This document shows positions 6,633 through 14,730 of a stretch of DNA of 21,341 bases, one piece after another. The translations under genes and the position numbers were made by a program. Origin of the DNA: CAZLRH01 sp964562015 (GTDB taxonomy: Bacteria > Verrucomicrobiota > Verrucomicrobiia > Opitutales > JABDGR01); assembly GCA_964562015.1 (NCBI GenBank), contig CAZLRH010000039.1, forward strand, positions 1-21,341. Reading direction: 5' to 3'. The stretch's first letter is position 1. Each line of letters starts with the position of its first letter. The notes under the pieces are model-generated. The model worked only from the letters and a program-made list of their open reading frames with translations, did no database searches and was not told where the DNA came from.

Positions 6633-6934
6633 CTCGCCCCGAATACCTCGCGCATCTAGTGAAGGCCATTAAGGCAACGCATGGTTGCGAGGCTCGCCAC
6701 GTCGAATCAGTGCCCGTCAGGGAGACGTTTAAGGGCAAGACCGTATGGGAAGGGGACGTGGAAGTATTCGACCTTGTAGGGCATCCCAAGGCCCAGCGTT
6801 GCTACGCTTGGGCTTACGATACCGGCACAGGCTCCCGCACGCTTGCCGTCCTAGAGCTTCCACCCGTTATCTCACCCATTACAGCCGTCCGAGCCGGGAT
6901 TGTGACTGACTTCCGGCAGACCCAAGGCAACTAG
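6629..6934 (+). CDS. Small protein coupled to the transposase
   Basis: This encodes 101 aa starting in the ATGA overlap with the transposase stop, so it is probably translated by re-initiation. It has a mixed alpha/beta composition and no membrane span. The N-terminal helix MTRPEYLAHLVKAIKATHG is followed by strands containing VWEGDVEVFDLVGHPKAQRCYAWAYD. I do not recognise a domain. It ends 34 bp before the right inverted repeat, so it is inside the element. Its tight coupling suggests a role in transposition or its control, but a passive passenger is possible. Confidence 0.75.
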   Translation: MTRPEYLAHLVKAIKATHGCEARHVESVPVRETFKGKTVWEGDVEVFDLVGHPKAQRCYAWAYDTGTGSRTLAVLELPPVISPITAVRAGIVTDFRQTQGN

Positions 6935-6968
6935 GCCAGACCGAGAATCACCAAGCGTAGATTTCTGA

Positions 6969-6988
6969 GTTCAAATTAAGACACTACC
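6969..6988 (-). repeat. Right terminal inverted repeat
   Basis: The sequence is the perfect reverse complement of the left end GGTAGTGTCTTAATTTGAAC and is followed directly by the target duplication CGTTGCGC at 6989-6996. Read from the kinase side it encodes Val-Val-Ser and a TAA stop that truncates the kinase. Confidence 0.95.
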
Positions 6989-8754
6989 CGTTGCGCGGTA
7001 ATATCGCGAAAAGCCCAGATCCTACCATAATGTTTCCCGGCTTTGTCCAGGACCGGGGCCGAATAGCGATCCAGGATGGTTCCGTCCTGCAGTTCAATTT
7101 CGTCCCGGCTGTTCTCGCGCGGATGGGCATAAAGATAGCTTACCCGCTCGCTGAATTTTTTTGGATTCCTTGTGCTCTGGGTCACATATTGAAGCAATTT
7201 GGCATCGTCGTCGTCTCGGGCGATTTCATGGGGAACTTTGAAAATTTCAAGCAGCCGCTGGTTCTGCAGGATTTTTTTGGCGTGTTCGTCCACGACTAAA
7301 ATGCCGTCGATGGTGGAATCGACCTGCGCTTCCAGCAAGGCCGTTTTGGAGATCAACTCCGCCTGCGCCCGCTGGCGCTCGGTGATGTCGCGGGCGAAAC
7401 CACAATTGAATTCCTTGCCCTCAAAGCGCACATAGGTGGAAACTATCTCGACCGGAAACTGGCTGCCATCTTTGCGGCGATGCACGCTTTCACGGGTGAA
7501 AAATCCGGTTTCCCGCAAACTCTGCCATATCTCTTGCAGGAGTGGAGGCGTGACGTGGGGGGCAATCAGGGTAATCGGCTGGCCGAGCATTTCCTCCCGC
7601 GTATAACCCAAGGCTTTGCAGGCCGAATCGTTGACGTAAACAAACTGGTTGCTCGGGTCCAACCAATAAGCCCCGTCAAAATGTTTGTCGATGGAAGCCT
7701 TGAGCATCTCGAGTTGCTCCGTGGCCCGTTTGCGCGCAGTGATGTCCTGCACATAGGAAATCATGTAGCCGCCCTTGCCGCGCGATTTTTCCATGAGGGC
7801 GGTGGAGAGGTAGGCCCAAACGACCTGTCCATCCTTGCGGAGATAACGCTTCTCGGTGCGCATGGTCTTGGGCCCGCCGGAGAGCGCCTCGTCCAGAAAT
7901 CTGCGGCCCATTTCCTTGTCCTCATCATGGGTGACATCATTAAAGGTCAATTGGAGCAGCTCATCCTCGGAGTAGCCCAGCAGGGCGCAAAAGGTGCGGT
8001 TGACCTTGAGAAATTTTTCATCCGTGGCCACCAGGCAGACGCCAGCGGTGGCGCTTTCAAAGGAGGTGCGGAATAATTCCTCGCTCTCCCTCAGTTCCAT
8101 CACCTCCCGCCGCCGGATGGACAAATTCACCATGAGCACCGCCGCGCTGACAAGGGCCAGCACAATCACGACCGCCACCGCCCAATACAACCGGTGGACG
8201 CTGCTGCGGATGTGGTCCGCGTAAGTCAGGCTGTCGGCATGGTTGTAGTCCAGCAATGCCTGGGCGGAGTTGATCGCCGAAACGTAAGCTGGAACCAAAT
8301 CGTTTTCGAGGAAGGCGGCACTCCGGTCCCGCTCTCCGGCTAAAATTAGCGCCTCGAAGGCCATCCGTTGTTGTCGGAACTTGTCATACTGGCTCATTAC
8401 ATTGGCGAGCAGCGCCTGGTCTTTCACCGGATTGATAATCATCGTCGCCTTGTATTGCTCGACACTGTTGGCGAAATCGACATCGGCGTCATGCACGGTT
8501 TGCAGACTGGCGTCCCGGGACGCCGTGGTTTGTGCGAAGGCCGCCACCATCACCCAGCCGATGCCGCGGGACATCGCCATCCGCATCTTGTGCGCGGCGA
8601 TGGTGCCGGGCACGGCATCCTGGGCAACCAACTCACTGTCGACCTTCACTTGCTGTCCGCTTAAGTAAGCCACGGCCCCCAATGCGATGAACAGACCTAT
8701 AATTGCTAGGCTGGCCAATCGTATCCGCAGCGACGTGTCGGGTTGATTTTTCAT
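6976..8754 (-). pseudogene. Hybrid sensor kinase, N-terminal sensor part (4HB, PAS x3), truncated by insertion
   Basis: This is the 5' half of the split kinase, 592 aa from the ATG at 8754 (a TTG two codons earlier is less likely). Membrane span 1 is about residues 13-33. A 4-helix-bundle type periplasmic sensor covers about 34-185 and membrane span 2 about 190-211. Three PAS domains follow: about 225-345 (ending YVQDITARKRA), 350-465 (ending GFARDITERQRA) and 470-589 (ending IWAFRDITAQR). The last three residues VVS and the stop come from the mobile element. The protein could still be made as a membrane sensor without kinase activity. The rest of the gene lies at 2107-3288. It is followed in the chromosome by the NarL-type regulator 254 bp upstream of its start. 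Confidence 0.9.
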
Positions 8755-9007
8755 AAGCAAGCCGGTTGCTCAATTTGCGCGACGTTTAACCAGCGCCATT
8801 TCAAACCCCTTGCCGATCAGCCGCTCGTTTTTCATCGCTGCGACAAATGCCAAGGGGATGAATCTCGCTACCAGGAACACACCCTGACGGGAAGACGTTA
8901 CGAGTGAAAACCTAACCGTCAATGTCCAATTATTCACCGGAGAAAAGCGGCCGGCAACACGGCCATACACTTCTAAGCGCCCACCTTAATTTTTAATCGC
9001 AAAACAC

Positions 9008-9751
9008 CTACTTGGACGCTGCTTCAGAACCCTGGGTCTCCGTCCAGCGCACGGCGAAGCGGATGAGCGAGGTTACGTCCTTTAAGCCGAGCTTTTCCTT
9101 GATGTGACTGCGGTGCACGTCCACCGTTTTCGGGCTGAGGTGCAGACCTTTCGCGATTTCGCGGTTGCTCTGGCCCTTGCCGATGAGTTGAAAAACCTCA
9201 AACTCGCGATCACTCAGTTTTGCAATCGGCGAACTTGACCCGCGCGGAATCCGCGCGGTCATTGTATTCACGAAATTGGCGGCCATCCGCTCACTGACAT
9301 AGGTCTGCCCGGACAGCACGTGCCGGATGGCGGCCAGGAGTTTTTCCCCGCCCGCCTCCTTCATGATATAGCCCCGCGCACCCGCGCGCAGCACGCGTTC
9401 GGCGTAAAGAAATTCGTCGTGCATGGAAACAACCAAGATGGCGAGGTCGGCCCGCAGGGCCGCGACATCCTTGATGAACTCCACGCCGCTTCGACCTGGC
9501 ATCGTCATATCCGTCAAAACTAAATCCGGTTGATGTTTGGGAATGGCGCTCAACGCCTCGGCGGGACTGCCAACCTCAGCCACGACCACCAGGTTCTCCT
9601 GCAGATTAATCAGTTGTGCGAGGCCGGCGCGCATCATCGGGTGGTCGTCCACGAGCAGAATTCTTTGGCGAGCCGGCGCCTCTGTCCGACGGGGATTCTC
9701 CCCAGCGCGCGCGACCGGACGGCGGGTAAAGGAAGCGGCGATGGTTTTCAT
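9008..9751 (-). CDS. LuxR/NarL-family response regulator
   Basis: This encodes 247 aa. A low-complexity basic N-terminal extension of about 28 residues precedes the receiver domain (30-145), which has acidic pair D35/D36, phospho-acceptor D81 (LVLTDMTMPG) and conserved K131 (GYIMKEAGG). The C-terminal LuxR-type helix-turn-helix is at about 178-240 (LSDREFEVFQLIGKGQSNREI, then LSPKTVDVHRSHIKEKLGL). It binds DNA when phosphorylated. Its ATG overlaps the upstream kinase stop by four bases, so the two form a cognate pair. The oxidase operon is divergent from this pair, making it a candidate regulator of respiration; this is inference. The next gene downstream is the interrupted hybrid kinase. Confidence 0.93.
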   Translation of the reverse strand: MKTIAASFTRRPVARAGENPRRTEAPARQRILLVDDHPMMRAGLAQLINLQENLVVVAEVGSPAEALSAIPKHQPDLVLTDMTMPGRSGVEFIKDVAALRADLAILVVSMHDEFLYAERVLRAGARGYIMKEAGGEKLLAAIRHVLSGQTYVSERMAANFVNTMTARIPRGSSSPIAKLSDREFEVFQLIGKGQSNREIAKGLHLSPKTVDVHRSHIKEKLGLKDVTSLIRFAVRWTETQGSEAASK

Positions 9752-10941
9752 GGCGCAGGCTGAAAGCTACAAGTGATGTGGGTGCCGGTTGTGGGGGAAG
9801 AATCAAGCTTTAGCAAGGCTCGGATCAAATCCGCGCGATACCGCATCAAGTGCAAACCCATCCCGCCGGAATTTTTGGCCGCGGACGGCAGGCCGCGTCC
9901 ATCGTCGCTGATCTCCATTTTGAGAACGCCACCCTTGCGCGACAAGGCCACGCTAATTTTCTTCGCGCCGCTGTGCTTGAGGGCGTTGTTCACCGCTTCC
10001 TGGGCGATGCGATACAGATGCAAAACCGCCACCGAGTCGGCCAGCAGCACCTCTTGCTTGCAGACGAACTTGCAGTCCACGCGCGTCATCAGGCGGGTGT
10101 TCTCCACCAGCTCGCGCAAGGCATTGACCAGCCCATGGCCGTCCAGGGAAACCGGCGCCAACCCGTGCGAAAGGGCGCGCGCCTGTTGAACGACCAGGCG
10201 CAGATTGCTGCTCATGTGCTGAAATTGATCCAGCAAACCGGGCGCCTGCTTGCGCACGCCCTCGATCAAAATGGTGGTGTATAACTCGAGCGCGGTCAGT
10301 TGCTGGCCCAGACCATCATGAAATTCGCGTCCGACCCGGCGCAGCTCATTGTCGCTCACTTCAAGAATCTGGCGTTCCAGCCGGTCGCGCTCATGCATGG
10401 CTTGTTCCAGGCGCTGGTTTTTGCCCGCCAGTTCGTGCGCCATCTGCGCCAGGCGCTCTTCGTGCGTCACGCGGGAGGTGACGTCGGTGCGAATGGCTAC
10501 ATACTGGAGCGGTTTTCCATTTTCATTGAGAATGGGGAAGATGGTGGTGTCCACCCAGTAAATGGAACCGTCCTTGGCGCGATTCTTTATCTCCCCCCGC
10601 CATACCTTGCCGCGGGCGATGGTTTTCCACAAATCGCGAAAGAACTCCCGCGAGTGGTGCCGGGAATTGATGATGCGATGGTTCCGGCCCAACAACTCCG
10701 CGCGCGAATACTTGGAGATCTCGCAAAACTTGTCATTGACGTAGGTGATGTCGCCCTTCGCATCCGTGATGGCGACGATGGAATGCGCGTCCAGCGCGGC
10801 CTTGATGTCGCTCAGCTCCTTTTGTGTGGCCTGCATGCGGCGCTCAGCCTGGGGCTGGCTCTCGCCCGGCGAAACGACCGCTTGCAGGCGTTTGATCAGT
10901 TCTCCCTTGGTCAGGTGGGAATACTCTTCCATCGGGCCCAT
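9748..10941 (-). CDS. PAS-containing NarX-type histidine kinase (HisKA_3)
   Basis: This encodes 397 aa from the ATG at 10941. ATGs at 10932 and an upstream 11034 frame are alternatives; none has a clear Shine-Dalgarno, and residues before 10941 look non-coding. There are no membrane spans, so it is cytoplasmic. An N-terminal coiled-coil-like helix (about 10-50) is followed by a PAS domain (about 50-155, with ISKYSRAELLGRNHRIINS, typical of Aer/NifL-like redox PAS). A second coiled coil covers about 160-200. HisKA_3 follows, with the phospho-acceptor H208 in REFHDGLGQQLTALEL, and then HATPase (about 305-395: EAVNNALKH, SDDGRGL, GMGLHLM). It phosphorylates the overlapping NarL-type regulator. 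The PAS type hints at redox or oxygen sensing. Confidence 0.92.
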   Translation of the reverse strand: MGPMEEYSHLTKGELIKRLQAVVSPGESQPQAERRMQATQKELSDIKAALDAHSIVAITDAKGDITYVNDKFCEISKYSRAELLGRNHRIINSRHHSREFFRDLWKTIARGKVWRGEIKNRAKDGSIYWVDTTIFPILNENGKPLQYVAIRTDVTSRVTHEERLAQMAHELAGKNQRLEQAMHERDRLERQILEVSDNELRRVGREFHDGLGQQLTALELYTTILIEGVRKQAPGLLDQFQHMSSNLRLVVQQARALSHGLAPVSLDGHGLVNALRELVENTRLMTRVDCKFVCKQEVLLADSVAVLHLYRIAQEAVNNALKHSGAKKISVALSRKGGVLKMEISDDGRGLPSAAKNSGGMGLHLMRYRADLIRALLKLDSSPTTGTHITCSFQPAP

Positions 10942-10996
10942 TGTGGCCGCAGCGGCCCGCGATACGAGCAAAAGAAGGGAGCCGTGGGGCCGGGCG

Positions 10997-11011
10997 TAGG
11001 GAATTTCCCTA
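10997..11011. promoter_or_regulatory. Perfect palindrome in divergent promoter region
   Basis: TAGGGAATTTCCCTA is a 7-bp inverted repeat with one central base, 56 bp before the kinase start and about 127 bp before the divergent 11138 gene. It is a plausible operator. I saw no FNR-type TTGAT-N4-ATCAA box in this gap or in the gap before the ccoS-like gene. Confidence 0.35.
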
Positions 11012-11137
11012 GCGAGGCACCTCCGCCACACCAATATACGGCTTTTTCATTTTCGGATACACTCTGACTGTACAACACGGGCGCCCTCCTCCCTGCCGCG
11101 CAGCCCAAACAAACTCGAACCACCTTAGGCCCCAGCC

Positions 11138-11881
11138 ATGAAATCCCATACCCCGCCCTCGTCGCTCGCAAGTTCACACCTGCGCACGTACGAGAAGATT
11201 TTCCAGCATCCGCTCTCGCATAATTTGCCGTGGCGGGACGTGCTGGCGCTCTTCAGCCAACTCGGCGAGGTCGTCACGGAGCGCAACGGCAATCTGCGGA
11301 TTACTCTTAACGGGCATCCCTTGGTTATGCCCACGCCCCATATGAAAGATGTCGCTGAGGTGAAAGAAATGATGAAGTTACGCCACTTTCTTGAGCAGGC
11401 CGAAGCGAAGCCCGTGGACTCCGGCGAGCAGGCCTCACTGGTGCTGGTGGTCATTGATCATCATCGGGCGCGCCTGTTTGACGTCATGGCGCAGGATTCG
11501 TCCCCGCGCGAAATCCTTTTCGTCAAGCCGGATGAGCACCTGCGCCACGGTCGCGACACCCGAGACCCCGTCAATGGCAAGGCGATTCTGACCCCGGGCC
11601 TGTCGTTCGAGCCCGTGGCCCAGGCGCTGAAGGCCGCCAGCCGCATTCTGATATTCGGCACCGGTACGGGCGCAAGCTGCGAAATGGTCCAATTCACGGC
11701 GTGGCTTAAAAAACATCACGCGGAAATCGCCGGGCGCGTGGCGGGCGAACGGGCCGTGGATGAGCGCCATCTGACGGATGGCCAGCTCCTCGCCCAAGCC
11801 CGCGAACTGTTGGGCGCGGCCAATGGCGTTAGGCACCCGCACCGCTACGAGGGGCCGCACCCGCTTTCGCTGTCAGTTTAG
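11138..11881 (+). CDS. Two-domain protein: HicA-like N-terminus, release-factor-like C-terminus
   Basis: This encodes 247 aa. The N-terminal part (about 15-90: LRTYEKIFQHPLSHNLPWRD, LGEVVTERNGNLRITLNGH, MPTPHMKDV) resembles the double-stranded-RNA-binding-like fold of HicA toxins, with a conserved PH. The second part (about 95-230: SLVLVVIDHHRARLFDV, AASRILIFGTGTGASCEMVQF, AGERAVDERHLTDGQLLAQA) resembles eRF1-domain-2-like bacterial proteins. Both calls rest on recalled family shape. If right, it would act on RNA or ribosomes. It is divergent from the histidine kinase and lies 62 bp before the oxidase operon on the same strand, so it may be co-transcribed. No partner antitoxin is seen. Confidence 0.8.
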   Translation: MKSHTPPSSLASSHLRTYEKIFQHPLSHNLPWRDVLALFSQLGEVVTERNGNLRITLNGHPLVMPTPHMKDVAEVKEMMKLRHFLEQAEAKPVDSGEQASLVLVVIDHHRARLFDVMAQDSSPREILFVKPDEHLRHGRDTRDPVNGKAILTPGLSFEPVAQALKAASRILIFGTGTGASCEMVQFTAWLKKHHAEIAGRVAGERAVDERHLTDGQLLAQARELLGAANGVRHPHRYEGPHPLSLSV

Positions 11882-11943
11882 GTCGCGTTCATCAGGTCCA
11901 ATTAATGACCAGTAACATTTCACAACTTTGAACAAAATTAGCG

Positions 11944-12156
11944 ATGGAAATTCTTTACCTGACCATGTTTCTGAGCACGCTCCTCGCCGGGCTGTTTGCG
12001 TGGCTTTTTTTGCGCGACTGGAAGCAGCACCCCTATGCGAGCGCCGAACGCGCCTCGCTGTTGCCGCTGCAGGAGGAAAAATGCGCCTCGGCCAGTCCAT
12101 CGTCCACCGCCCCCTCCCACCCATCGCCGTCTGTTCCAAATCCTTTCCATGAATAA
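11944..12156 (+). CDS. ccoS: CcoS-like small membrane protein
   Basis: This encodes 70 aa. The N-terminal span (MEILYLTMFLSTLLAGLFAWLF) is followed by a short acidic/basic tail and ASLLPLQEEK. The beginning M-x-ILYL and single span fit CcoS, needed for cofactor insertion into cbb3 oxidase, but the usual aspartate-rich segment is replaced by a proline/serine-rich tail. It is first in the oxidase operon and its end overlaps the ccoNO start by eight bases, implying coupling. Another small cbb3 accessory protein is possible. Confidence 0.7.
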   Translation: MEILYLTMFLSTLLAGLFAWLFLRDWKQHPYASAERASLLPLQEEKCASASPSSTAPSHPSPSVPNPFHE

Positions 12157-14530
12157 GTCCGACCTCTTGATTGCGCCCCCGGGGGGCGACCTCCGCCCCG
12201 CCGCGCGCCTTGCCACCATTGAATTTGACGACCAAATCGTGCGCTGGTTCATGTGCGCCTCGATCTTCTGGTCCATCATTGCGATGGCCGCCGGAGTGCT
12301 CGTGGCGACGCAGCTCAGCTACTGGCGCGCGAATTTTGCGATTCCGGAGTTGACCTTCGGCCGCCTGCGGCCGCTGCACACCAACGCCGCGATTTTCGCC
12401 TTCGTGGGCAACATGATGTTTGCCGGCATCTACTACTCGACGCAACGCCTGTGCAAATGCCGCCTGGCCTCCACCACGCTCTCCTGGATTCACTTCTGGG
12501 GCTGGCAGTTCATCATTGTGGCCGCGGCCATCACCCTCCCCCTCGGGCTCACGCGCGGCAAGGAATATGCGGAACTGATCTGGCCCATCGACCTCGTCGT
12601 GGCCGTGGTGTGGATTATTTTTGCCGTAAATTTTTTCTGGACGCTCGCGCGCCGCAACGAGCCGACGCTCTACGTCGCGCTGTGGTTCTACATTGCGACC
12701 ATCATCACTGTGGCGATGTTGTATGTCGTCAACCATCTCTCGCTGCCGACGAGCCTGTTGCACAGTTACCCGGTATTTGGCGGCGTGCAGGACGCCTTGG
12801 TGCAATGGTGGTATGGCCACAATGCGGTGGCGTTCTTCCTGACCACGCCGATTTTGGGCATCATGTATTATTTTCTGCCGAAAGCGGCGGAACGCCCGGT
12901 CTATTCCTACCGCTTGAGCATCGTCCACTTCTGGTCTCTGGTGTTTGTGTATATCTGGGCGGGCCCGCATCACTTGCTCAATTCCGCGCTGCCCCCGTGG
13001 CTGCAAACGCTGGGGATGCTGTTCAGCCTGATGCTGTGGGCGCCCAGCTGGGGCGGGATGCTCAATGGGCTGCTCACCCTGCGGGGCGGATGGGACAAGC
13101 TGCGCACCGACCCGGTCATTAAATTTTTCGCCGCGGGCGTGACATTTTATGGCATGTCCACTTTCGAAGGTCCGCTGCTGTCCATCAAACCCGTCAACGC
13201 CCTCGCGCATTATACCGACTGGATTATTGCCCACGTGCACGGCGGCACGCTCGGCTGGAACGGCTTTATGGCGGCGGGAATGTTCTACTGGCTCGCGCCC
13301 CGCCTCTGGAATACCAAGCTCTTTTCCAAGAGCCTCGCGAATCTCCATTTCTGGATTGGTATGGTGGGCATTCTGCTCTACGTCGGCTCGATGTGGGTCA
13401 GCGGCATTACCCAGGGGCTGATGCTCAATGAACTCACCCCCGACGGCCTGGCGCTCAAGTACCCGTTTTTGGAAACCGTGCAGGCCGTCCGCCCGATGAT
13501 GTTCACGCGCGTTGCCGGCGGCACGCTTTATTTGGCCGGCTTCTTTTTGATGGTGTACAATATCTGGCGCACGGCCCGTTCCGGCCAGCCGGTCAATGGC
13601 ACCATTCAAATTCCGGAGGCCGCGGAAGTCCCCCGCCTGCCCTTTGCGCAAACCTTTCTCAATGCGCCCGTCGTTTATGCCTTCATCATCATTTTGAGCG
13701 CGGCCGTTTGGTTTATCGGCAATGATCTCACCACCCTGGTCGGATTTTTCTGCCTAGCCATTGCGACGCTGCTCGCCATCGCCCATTTTGAGTTGAACGG
13801 GGCGAATTGGAGCGATTGGTACGGCAAGCTGCTTAACAGCTCGCTTCCTTTCGGGACGCTTACGTTTGTCGCCGTGGCGATCGGCGGCTCCATTCAAATC
13901 ATACCGACCGTCACCCTGCAAACCGGCCGCAATCTCGAGGGCCGGGTGGAAACGCCTTACTCTCCGCTCGAACTGGCGGGCCGCGACATTTACGTGCGGG
14001 AAGGTTGCTACCTTTGCCATTCGCAGATGATCCGCACGCTGCTGCCCGACGTGCTGCGCTACGGCGACTATTCTCGCCTGGGGGAGTCCATCTACGACCA
14101 TCCGTTCCAATGGGGATCGAAGCGCCTCGGCCCGGATCTGGCCCGGGAAGGCGGCCTGCGCGGGGATGACTGGCATTTTCTCCACCTGCGCGATCCGCGC
14201 TCCATTTCTCCGGGCTCGCTGATGCCTTGCTATCCGTGGCTGCTCACAAGCGAGACCGACTACGCCTCGCTGCCCGGCAAAATCAACGCCCTGCGCATCC
14301 TCGGCGTGCCCTATTCAGAGAAACTCTCGCCCGTGGAAATTGACACCCAGGCCAAAGACCAGGCCAAGGTAATTGCCGACGGACTCAAGCAGCCCGGCAA
14401 GGATTTGTTTACCGAGCCCGATCGCGAAATCGTCGCGGTCATCGCCTATCTGCAGCGTCTGGGCAAAAACGTCCAGGAGCAGACGCCCACAAAAGGGGCC
14501 CTCACTGCCACCGCCGTCTCCAATCACTAA
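12149..14530 (+). CDS. ccoN/ccoO: Fused cbb3 cytochrome oxidase subunits I and II (CcoN-CcoO)
   Basis: This encodes 793 aa from the ATG at 12149 (the frame is open upstream but non-coding). Residues about 1-570 are CcoN, a heme-copper oxidase subunit I with about 12-14 membrane spans. Likely metal ligands are H77 (LHTNAAIF) and the pair H362/H364 (HVHGG) for the hemes, and H224 (YGHN) with H274/H275 (GPHH) for copper B. After a final membrane helix, residues about 595-770 are CcoO with one heme-c site CYLCH (C620-H624) and GSLMPCYPWL providing the methionine ligand. The enzyme reduces oxygen to water with high affinity and pumps protons. Fusion of the two subunits is uncommon and known from several groups including Bacteroidetes. 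It replaces two genes in the usual ccoNOQP order. Confidence 0.95.
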   Translation: MNKSDLLIAPPGGDLRPAARLATIEFDDQIVRWFMCASIFWSIIAMAAGVLVATQLSYWRANFAIPELTFGRLRPLHTNAAIFAFVGNMMFAGIYYSTQRLCKCRLASTTLSWIHFWGWQFIIVAAAITLPLGLTRGKEYAELIWPIDLVVAVVWIIFAVNFFWTLARRNEPTLYVALWFYIATIITVAMLYVVNHLSLPTSLLHSYPVFGGVQDALVQWWYGHNAVAFFLTTPILGIMYYFLPKAAERPVYSYRLSIVHFWSLVFVYIWAGPHHLLNSALPPWLQTLGMLFSLMLWAPSWGGMLNGLLTLRGGWDKLRTDPVIKFFAAGVTFYGMSTFEGPLLSIKPVNALAHYTDWIIAHVHGGTLGWNGFMAAGMFYWLAPRLWNTKLFSKSLANLHFWIGMVGILLYVGSMWVSGITQGLMLNELTPDGLALKYPFLETVQAVRPMMFTRVAGGTLYLAGFFLMVYNIWRTARSGQPVNGTIQIPEAAEVPRLPFAQTFLNAPVVYAFIIILSAAVWFIGNDLTTLVGFFCLAIATLLAIAHFELNGANWSDWYGKLLNSSLPFGTLTFVAVAIGGSIQIIPTVTLQTGRNLEGRVETPYSPLELAGRDIYVREGCYLCHSQMIRTLLPDVLRYGDYSRLGESIYDHPFQWGSKRLGPDLAREGGLRGDDWHFLHLRDPRSISPGSLMPCYPWLLTSETDYASLPGKINALRILGVPYSEKLSPVEIDTQAKDQAKVIADGLKQPGKDLFTEPDREIVAVIAYLQRLGKNVQEQTPTKGALTATAVSNH

Positions 14531-14543
14531 ATCCGATCCTTTC

Positions 14544-14717
14544 ATGATTTCCAATCTTAATTACGAAGAGTGGCACCGCTGGGTGCCCTTCGTCGCCTTT
14601 GGTCTCATTTTCGGAGTCTTCGCGATTTCCCTCGTCCGCCTTTGCCTCATGAAAAACGACCAAGCCGACCGCGCCGCTTCGTTGCCGTTGGAAGCAGAGT
14701 CCAAAAGCGCTGAATGA
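14544..14717 (+). CDS. ccoQ: CcoQ-like small subunit
   Basis: This encodes 57 aa with one membrane span (about 13-34: VPFVAFGLIFGVFAISLV) and a short hydrophilic tail ending in DQADRAASLPLEAE. Position between ccoO and ccoP and this shape fit CcoQ/FixQ, which stabilises the oxidase complex. It begins 13 bp after ccoNO and ends 13 bp before ccoP. Sequence identity alone would not prove the call. Confidence 0.75.
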   Translation: MISNLNYEEWHRWVPFVAFGLIFGVFAISLVRLCLMKNDQADRAASLPLEAESKSAE

Positions 14718-14730
14718 AGCAAAACGATCC

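Larger units (their letters stand above)
3289..6988 (+). mobile_element. 3.7-kb IS1-family-like element carrying passenger genes
   Basis: The ends are perfect 20-bp inverted repeats starting with GGT, as in the IS1 family, and are flanked by an 8-bp direct duplication. The transposase occupies the right third on the plus strand. The left 2.5 kb carries a 69-aa ORF, a tandem repeat, a hairpin-rich region with a tRNA-like sequence, and an AlbA_2/HATPase_c_4 gene with a small DNA-binding protein. I saw no internal copy of the terminal repeat, so this appears to be one unit and not two nested elements. The left part is visibly richer in A and T than the host sequence. Usual IS1-family elements are far shorter, so the cargo is unusual. 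Perfect repeats and duplication and an intact transposase point to a recent insertion. Confidence 0.9.

Noticed and set aside
8770..8970. 66-codon minus-strand frame between the sensor kinase and the response regulator
   Set aside because: No start signal or family resemblance; treated as intergenic, although a short remnant cannot be excluded.
11882..11943. FNR/Anr box for the oxidase operon
   Set aside because: No TTGAT-N4-ATCAA-like sequence; only a short GGTC/GACC inverted repeat is present, which is too weak to call.
11873..13651. 592-codon open frame on the minus strand
   Set aside because: It is antisense to ccoNO, has a His/Arg/Glu-rich shadow composition typical of GC-rich antisense frames and no recognisable domain.
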